Positions 60,057 through 64,000 of a stretch of 64,000 nucleotides of DNA are shown in pieces. Both the position numbers and the translations under genes were made by a program. The number at the start of each line of letters is the position of its first letter. Positions within the stretch are counted from its first letter, which is position 1. Origin of the DNA: Hymenobacter siberiensis. Its GTDB lineage: Bacteria; Bacteroidota; Bacteroidia; Cytophagales; Hymenobacteraceae. The notes under the pieces are model-generated. The model searched no databases and was not told the origin of the DNA. It saw nothing but the letters and a program-made list of their open reading frames with translations. The stretch spans positions 3,720,001 to 3,784,000 of the forward strand of contig NZ_JAHLZZ010000001.1 in assembly GCF_018967845.1 (NCBI RefSeq), read 5' to 3'.

Positions 60057-61496
60057 TTAGTTTGGTGAGTGAACGAGGCCTCCTTCCGGAGCCAGTCCTT
60101 TGGCCGCCCCCTGCTGCAACAGGAAGGCCAGGGCTGGCTCCATTTCGTTTTTAATAATGCCGTCGAGAATGGCTTCCATCACGGCTTCTTTCAGCTCGCC
60201 CACGGCTCGCGAAGGTTTCAGCCCGAAGGTTTCCATGATAATCTCGCCGGTGATGACCGGCCGGAAGCTGCGCAGGTGGTCCTTTTCCTCCACCTCCTTC
60301 AGCTTCTCTTCCACCTCCGTAAAGTTGCGCAGGTATCGCTCCTTACGGGTGTGGTCCTTGCTGGTGATATCGGCCCGGCACAGCAGCATCAGCCGGTCAA
60401 TGTCCTCGCCAGCCTCGAACAGCAGGCGGCGCACGGCCGAGTCGGTCACAGTTTCCTTTACCAGGGCGATGGGGCGCAGGTGCAGCTTCACCAGCTTCTG
60501 CACCATGCGCATCTCCTCGCCCAGCGGCAGTTTCAGGTCGGTGAAGATGCCCGGCACCCAGCGTGCGCCCTTGTCCTCGTGGCCGTGAAACGTCCAGCCC
60601 ACTTTGGGGAAGTAGCGCTTGGTAGCGGGCTTGGCGATGTCGTGCAGCACGGCAGCCCAGCGCAACCACAGGTCGCCGCCGGCGGCGGCCACGTTGTCAA
60701 GCACTTGCAGAGTATGGTAAAAATTGTCTTTGTGGGCGTGGGCACCCACTTTTTCCACGCCGTACAACAGCGCCATCTTCGGGAAAATGAGCTGCAAAAG
60801 GCCCGTCTGAAACAGCAGCTTGAACCCGTAGCTCGGCGTGGGCGACTCAATAATCTTATTCAGCTCGGTGGTAATCCGCTCCTGCGACACAATCTTTATC
60901 CGCTCCTTATTCCGAATAATGGCATCGAACGTATCGGGCTCAATATCAAAGTTTAGCTGCGAGGCGAAGCGCACGGCGCGCATCATCCGCAGCGGGTCGT
61001 CGGAGAACGTCACGTCCGGCCCCAGCGGCGTGCGAATAGTTTTGCCGGCCAGGTCCTTCATGCCGTCGTAGCGGTCCACTAGCTCGCCAAAATTTCCGGG
61101 ATTCAGGCTCAGGCCGAGAGCGTTGATGGTAAAATCGCGGCGGGCCAGGTCCTCTTCCAAAGTCCCGGCCTGCACTTCCGGCTTGCGGCTTTCGGTGCGG
61201 TAGCTCTCCTTGCGGGCCCCCACAAACTCAATGTCGCCGGCCTCTTTGGTGGGCAGCATGGCCGTGCCGAAGTTCTTGAATACCTGCACTCGGCCCCGAC
61301 CTTTCAGCTTATTGCCCACGGCCTGGGCCAGGGCAATGCCATCGCCCACGGTCACCACGTCAATATCCTTGCTCTCGCGGCCCAGCGCCAAATCGCGCAC
61401 ATAGCCGCCGATAACGTAGGCCGGCTGGCCCAGTTCGGCCGCCGCTTCGGCAATGGTGTGGAAAATGGGCAGGTCGGGCAGTTTAGGCATATTCAT
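60057..61496 (-). CDS. CCA tRNA nucleotidyltransferase (HD-domain type)
   Basis: The 479-residue protein has the class II nucleotidyltransferase head: YVIGGYVRDLALGRESKDIDVVTVGDG, RRDFTINALGLSLNP, and the flexible-loop and neck regions (DDPLRMMRAVRFASQLNFDI). A C-terminal HD domain follows (WAAVLHDIAKPATKRYFPKVGWTFHGHEDKGARWV). This is the bacterial CCA-adding or poly(A) polymerase-like family; the enzyme either adds CCA to tRNA or has a related activity. Start ATG 61496 or 61490. Confidence 0.93.
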   Translation of the reverse strand: MNMPKLPDLPIFHTIAEAAAELGQPAYVIGGYVRDLALGRESKDIDVVTVGDGIALAQAVGNKLKGRGRVQVFKNFGTAMLPTKEAGDIEFVGARKESYRTESRKPEVQAGTLEEDLARRDFTINALGLSLNPGNFGELVDRYDGMKDLAGKTIRTPLGPDVTFSDDPLRMMRAVRFASQLNFDIEPDTFDAIIRNKERIKIVSQERITTELNKIIESPTPSYGFKLLFQTGLLQLIFPKMALLYGVEKVGAHAHKDNFYHTLQVLDNVAAAGGDLWLRWAAVLHDIAKPATKRYFPKVGWTFHGHEDKGARWVPGIFTDLKLPLGEEMRMVQKLVKLHLRPIALVKETVTDSAVRRLLFEAGEDIDRLMLLCRADITSKDHTRKERYLRNFTEVEEKLKEVEEKDHLRSFRPVITGEIIMETFGLKPSRAVGELKEAVMEAILDGIIKNEMEPALAFLLQQGAAKGLAPEGGLVHSPN

Positions 61497-61501
61497 GGGC
61501 G

Positions 61502-61509
61502 CAAAGGTA
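61502..61509 (-). promoter_or_regulatory. -7 element TACCTTTG for the nucleotidyltransferase gene
   Basis: TACCTTTG on the minus strand fits TAnnTTTG, 5 bp before ATG 61496; the leader would be nearly absent. No ideal -33 TTG. Confidence 0.4.
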
Positions 61510-61520
61510 AAACCCGGCGT

Positions 61521-61603
61521 GTCGCCCTCCGCGTCACCCTCCTCCCCTGACCCCCTCTCCAAAAAAGAGGGGGTCAGGGGAGGAGGGTGACGCGGAGGGC
61601 GAC
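61521..61603. repeat. Perfect 37-bp inverted repeat
   Basis: Arms 61521-61557 and 61567-61603 are perfectly complementary around a 9-base loop. The sequence is pyrimidine-rich on one arm (CCCTCCTCCCCTGACCCCCTC). It begins right after the stop of the tsaC-like gene on the minus strand, with no classical T-run. Confidence 0.88.
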
Positions 61604-62176
61604 TTACGCCCGCACCACCTCCAGCTTGCCATCCGCGCCCAGCCGCACCAGCCGCGAAGGCGTGGTGCGCGTGGCATCGTCCTGCCGCCAGTTCACTACA
61701 TGGTCGGCCCCGCGCACGATGGCGGCATCCACCTCCGTGTACACCGCCGGGGTCGGCTCGCCGGCTTTGTTGGCAGAGGTCGATACCAACCCATGCCCCA
61801 GCCGGCGCACAACCTTAAAGCAGAACTCATCCTTCACCACGCGCAGGCCCACGGTGCCATCCGGGGCCACCAGCTCCTTGGCCACCGCCCGGCCAGCAGG
61901 CAGGATGTAAGTGGTCGGCCGCGTATCGGCGGCCAGCATGGCTTCCAGCTCGGCCGGCACTTCGGCAGCGTAGCGCTTCAGCATGTCAAAATCGGCCACC
62001 AGCACGATGCTGGGCTTGCCGGCCTCGCGGCCCTTCAGCTTATAAAGCTGCTGCACGGCGGGCAGGGCTTCGGCATCGCAGCCCAGGCCCCACACGGTAT
62101 CGGTGGGGTACAGAATAACCTGCTGGAGCAGCAGCGCGTCAACGGCAGCATCGACTTCTTGTTGGAAACGGTTCAT
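61604..62176 (-). CDS. L-threonylcarbamoyladenylate synthase (TsaC/Sua5/YciO-like)
   Basis: The 190-residue protein matches the YrdC/TsaC domain: LLLQQVILYPTDTVWGLGCDAEALPAVQQLYKLKGREAGKPSIVL near the start and GTVGLRVVKDEFCFKVVRRLGHGLVSTSANKAGEP near the end. It makes L-threonylcarbamoyl-AMP for t6A in tRNA. The C-terminal Sua5 domain of long Sua5 proteins is absent. Some YciO proteins of the same fold have no known role in t6A. Confidence 0.92.
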   Translation of the reverse strand: MNRFQQEVDAAVDALLLQQVILYPTDTVWGLGCDAEALPAVQQLYKLKGREAGKPSIVLVADFDMLKRYAAEVPAELEAMLAADTRPTTYILPAGRAVAKELVAPDGTVGLRVVKDEFCFKVVRRLGHGLVSTSANKAGEPTPAVYTEVDAAIVRGADHVVNWRQDDATRTTPSRLVRLGADGKLEVVRA

Positions 62177-62180
62177 ATTA

Positions 62181-62344
62181 CTGATTTACACTGATTAACC
62201 GTGATTTCACCGGGTTTTTATTGCCCGCGAAATCATGGCTTTTTGTTTTTATTAATTTCAATCTCCTAATTCAATTAATGACCAAACCGCAAAGATTACC
62301 GCCGAAAGAAATCAGCGAAATCACGGCTAATCAGCGGCAATCAG
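62181..62344. repeat. 28-bp inverted repeat, CTGATT-N-CCGTGATTTC type
   Basis: Arms 62181-62208 and 62317-62344 have about four mismatches. The right arm contains the stop codon of the epimerase gene (62327-62329). Arm style is like the family at 45720. Confidence 0.75.
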
Positions 62345-62740
62345 TGATTGGCAGAGCTCCACCAACACCCCGGCCGCGCTCTTGGGGTGCACGAAGCACA
62401 CCAGCTTATTATCGGCCCCGCGCTTGGGTTCCTCATTTAATAATACGAACCCCTCCTCTTTCAGCCGCGCCATCTCGGCGCGGATATCATCAACCTCGAA
62501 GGCGACGTGGTGAATGCCCTCGGGCTTTTTAGCCAGGAATTTCGTGATGGCGCTGTCCGGCGAAGTGCCGGCCAGCAACTCAATCTTTGAGCCGCCGACC
62601 TGAAAAAAGACGGTATCAACGGCCTCGCTGGCCACGTGCTCCTTCTTATAGGGAGCCGCGCCGAGCAGTTTGGTGTAGAGTTCGGTGGCGGCTTCGAGGT
62701 CGTGTACGGCCAGGCCGAGATGTTCGAGGTTGATAAGCAT
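62327..62740 (-). CDS. mce: Methylmalonyl-CoA epimerase
   Basis: The 137-residue protein has the VOC/glyoxalase fold with the epimerase pattern: INLEHLGLAVHDLEAATELYTKLLG, SEAVDTVFFQVGGSKIELLAG, GIHHVAFEVDDIRAEMARLKEEGFVLLNEEPKRGADNKLVCFVHPKSAAGVLVELCQ. It interconverts (R)- and (S)-methylmalonyl-CoA in propionate/odd-chain metabolism. The last seven residues (SLIAAD and before) come from the palindrome arm. Start ATG 62740. Confidence 0.92.
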   Translation of the reverse strand: MLINLEHLGLAVHDLEAATELYTKLLGAAPYKKEHVASEAVDTVFFQVGGSKIELLAGTSPDSAITKFLAKKPEGIHHVAFEVDDIRAEMARLKEEGFVLLNEEPKRGADNKLVCFVHPKSAAGVLVELCQSLIAAD

Positions 62741-62849
62741 GAGGTGAGTGTGGAAGAGATAATGCCGCTTACCGGGCAAAAAAGCGGGTTTTACCGCGCA
62801 TTTTGCATCGTTACCGGAAGTCGGCGCATTTCCTTATTTAGATTGTGTC

Positions 62850-62857
62850 TACTTTTG
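62850..62857 (+). promoter_or_regulatory. -7 element TACTTTTG for the cysteine desulfurase gene
   Basis: TACTTTTG fits TAnnTTTG, 93 bp before ATG 62950. The three bases at -33 are ATT instead of TTG. Confidence 0.45.
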
Positions 62858-62949
62858 TGAGACCAAAGAAAACTGATTGCCCCCGAACCGTGTTCTAAGA
62901 GCCGACCAGGCTTTCATTGGTTTATCTTTTTGCTATACCGCTGCGCGCA

Positions 62950-64000
62950 ATGCTGAAGCTCCCTATTTACCTCGACAACAACTCCACCACCCCACTCGAC
63001 CCGCGTGTGCTGGATACCATGATGCCCTACCTGACCGATGTATTCGGCAACGCCGCTTCGCGCAACCACCCCTTCGGCTGGGCCGCTGAGGAAGGCGTGG
63101 ACTACGCCCGCGAGCAGATTTCGAAGCTCATCAACTGCGACTCAAAGGAAATCATCTTCACCTCGGGGGCTACCGAGTCGGACAACCTGGGTATCAAGGG
63201 CGTGTTCGAAATGTATAGCCAGAAAGGCAACCACGTCATTACCACCACCACCGAACACAAAGCAATACTCGATACCTGCAAGCACATCGAGAAGCTGGGC
63301 GGCAAGGTGACCTACCTGCCCGTTGATGAGCAGGGCCTCATCAGCCTCACCGACCTTGAAGCCGCCATGACGCCCGAGACCATTCTCGTGACCATCATGT
63401 ACGGCAACAACGAGACGGGCACCATCAACCCCATCCGCGAAATCGCCAAAATCGCCCACAATCACGGCGCCCTGTTCATGACGGACGGCACCCAGGCCGT
63501 GGGTAAAATCCCGGTTGATGTGATTGCCGAAGGCATCGACATCATGGCCTTCACGGCCCACAAGATGTACGGCCCGAAAGGCGTGGGTGCCCTCTACGTG
63601 CGCCGCAAGAACCCCCGGGTGAAAGTGACCGCCCAGATGGACGGCGGTGGCCACGAGCGCGGTATGCGCTCGGGTACCCTCAACGTACCCGGCATTGTGG
63701 GACTGGGCAAGGCCTGCGAATTGGCCCGCCTCGAAATGGCCGCCGACGCTGCCCGCCTGAGCGTGATGCGCGACCGCCTCGAAAAAGAACTGATGACGAT
63801 GGAGGAAACCTACGTGAACGGCTCGGTAGAACACCGCCTGCCCCACGTTACCAATATCAGCTTCAAATACGTAGAAGGCGAAGGCCTGATGATGGGCGTG
63901 AAGGACCTGGCCGTATCGTCCGGTTCGGCCTGTACTTCGGCCTCGTTGGAGCCCAGCTATGTACTCAAGGCCCTGGGCCTGAGCGACGACCTGGCCCACA
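62950..64000 (+). CDS. Cysteine desulfurase (IscS/NifS), 3'-truncated by the window
   Basis: About 350 residues are visible with no stop before the right edge. The start is MLKLPIYLDNNSTTPLDPRV. PLP-fold marks are FTSGATESDNLGIKG, MTDGTQAVGK and the PLP Lys in MAFTAHKMYGPKGVG, and the active-site Cys lies in SSGSACTSASLEPSYVLKALG, the IscS-type sequence (group I). It takes sulfur from cysteine for Fe-S cluster and thio-cofactor synthesis. The IscU and other partners would lie beyond the window. Confidence 0.95.
   Translation, partial: MLKLPIYLDNNSTTPLDPRVLDTMMPYLTDVFGNAASRNHPFGWAAEEGVDYAREQISKLINCDSKEIIFTSGATESDNLGIKGVFEMYSQKGNHVITTTTEHKAILDTCKHIEKLGGKVTYLPVDEQGLISLTDLEAAMTPETILVTIMYGNNETGTINPIREIAKIAHNHGALFMTDGTQAVGKIPVDVIAEGIDIMAFTAHKMYGPKGVGALYVRRKNPRVKVTAQMDGGGHERGMRSGTLNVPGIVGLGKACELARLEMAADAARLSVMRDRLEKELMTMEETYVNGSVEHRLPHVTNISFKYVEGEGLMMGVKDLAVSSGSACTSASLEPSYVLKALGLSDDLAH

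Overview
The window looks like a chromosomal segment of a GC-rich, gliding/T9SS-type member of the Bacteroidota, most likely Hymenobacter or a close relative (order Cytophagales). The basis is the type IX secretion genes (a PorU2-like C25 peptidase and a PorV2-like barrel), three secreted proteins with T9SS sorting tails, a PadR plus PspC/DUF2807 pair, DUF1343 and DUF2911 proteins, and promoters of the Bacteroidota form (TTG-N19-TAnnTTTG, best seen at 56809-56838). No rRNA or tRNA gene and no CRISPR array was recognised. The first gene is cut by the left edge and the last (a cysteine desulfurase) by the right edge.

Layout. 1-2.8 kb: three co-directional genes (coiled-coil protein, membrane-anchored PspA-like coiled coil, membrane-anchored actin-fold protein) that look like an undescribed envelope module. 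3-8.3 kb: metallo-beta-lactamase-fold hydrolase, sodium/solute symporter, TonB-domain protein, ABC exporter. 8.3-10.8 kb: an accessory patch with a Coa1-like gene split by a 981-bp IS5-type element, an intact DUF433 antitoxin, and its DUF5615 toxin killed by nonsense codons and by a 145-bp MITE. 10.8-24.5 kb: mostly metabolic and hydrolytic genes (DUF2911, two SDRs, CocE-like hydrolase, GDPD, PAP2, aspartate kinase, a large PIG-L protein, subtilase) plus a 21-bp tandem array in front of a small winged-helix gene. 24.8-32.7 kb: two T9SS cargo proteins, one of 1847 aa with a C11 tract just before its start. 33-50 kb: housekeeping genes (rlmD, thiL, fmt, folA, M3 oligopeptidase, FNR-type reductase, M23 protein, LolC/E-like permease, NamZ-like hydrolase) and small lipoproteins. 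50-56.5 kb: porU2-porV2. 56.9-64 kb: PadR-PspC pair, CCA-adding-type enzyme, tsaC-like gene, methylmalonyl-CoA epimerase, cysteine desulfurase.

A striking feature is the density of long intergenic inverted repeats, about 20 in 64 kb, with arms of 20-46 bp. Several belong to sequence families seen two or three times in the window. Many lie between convergent genes, some enclose a second locus-specific hairpin, and several supply the stop codons of the flanking genes. One family behaves as a true MITE (two copies, matching ends, 3-bp target duplications).

Functionally the genes are mostly independent housekeeping and envelope functions. The clearest linked sets are the T9SS pair with its cargo, the PadR/PspC stress pair, the three-gene module at the left edge, and the degenerate toxin-antitoxin locus.
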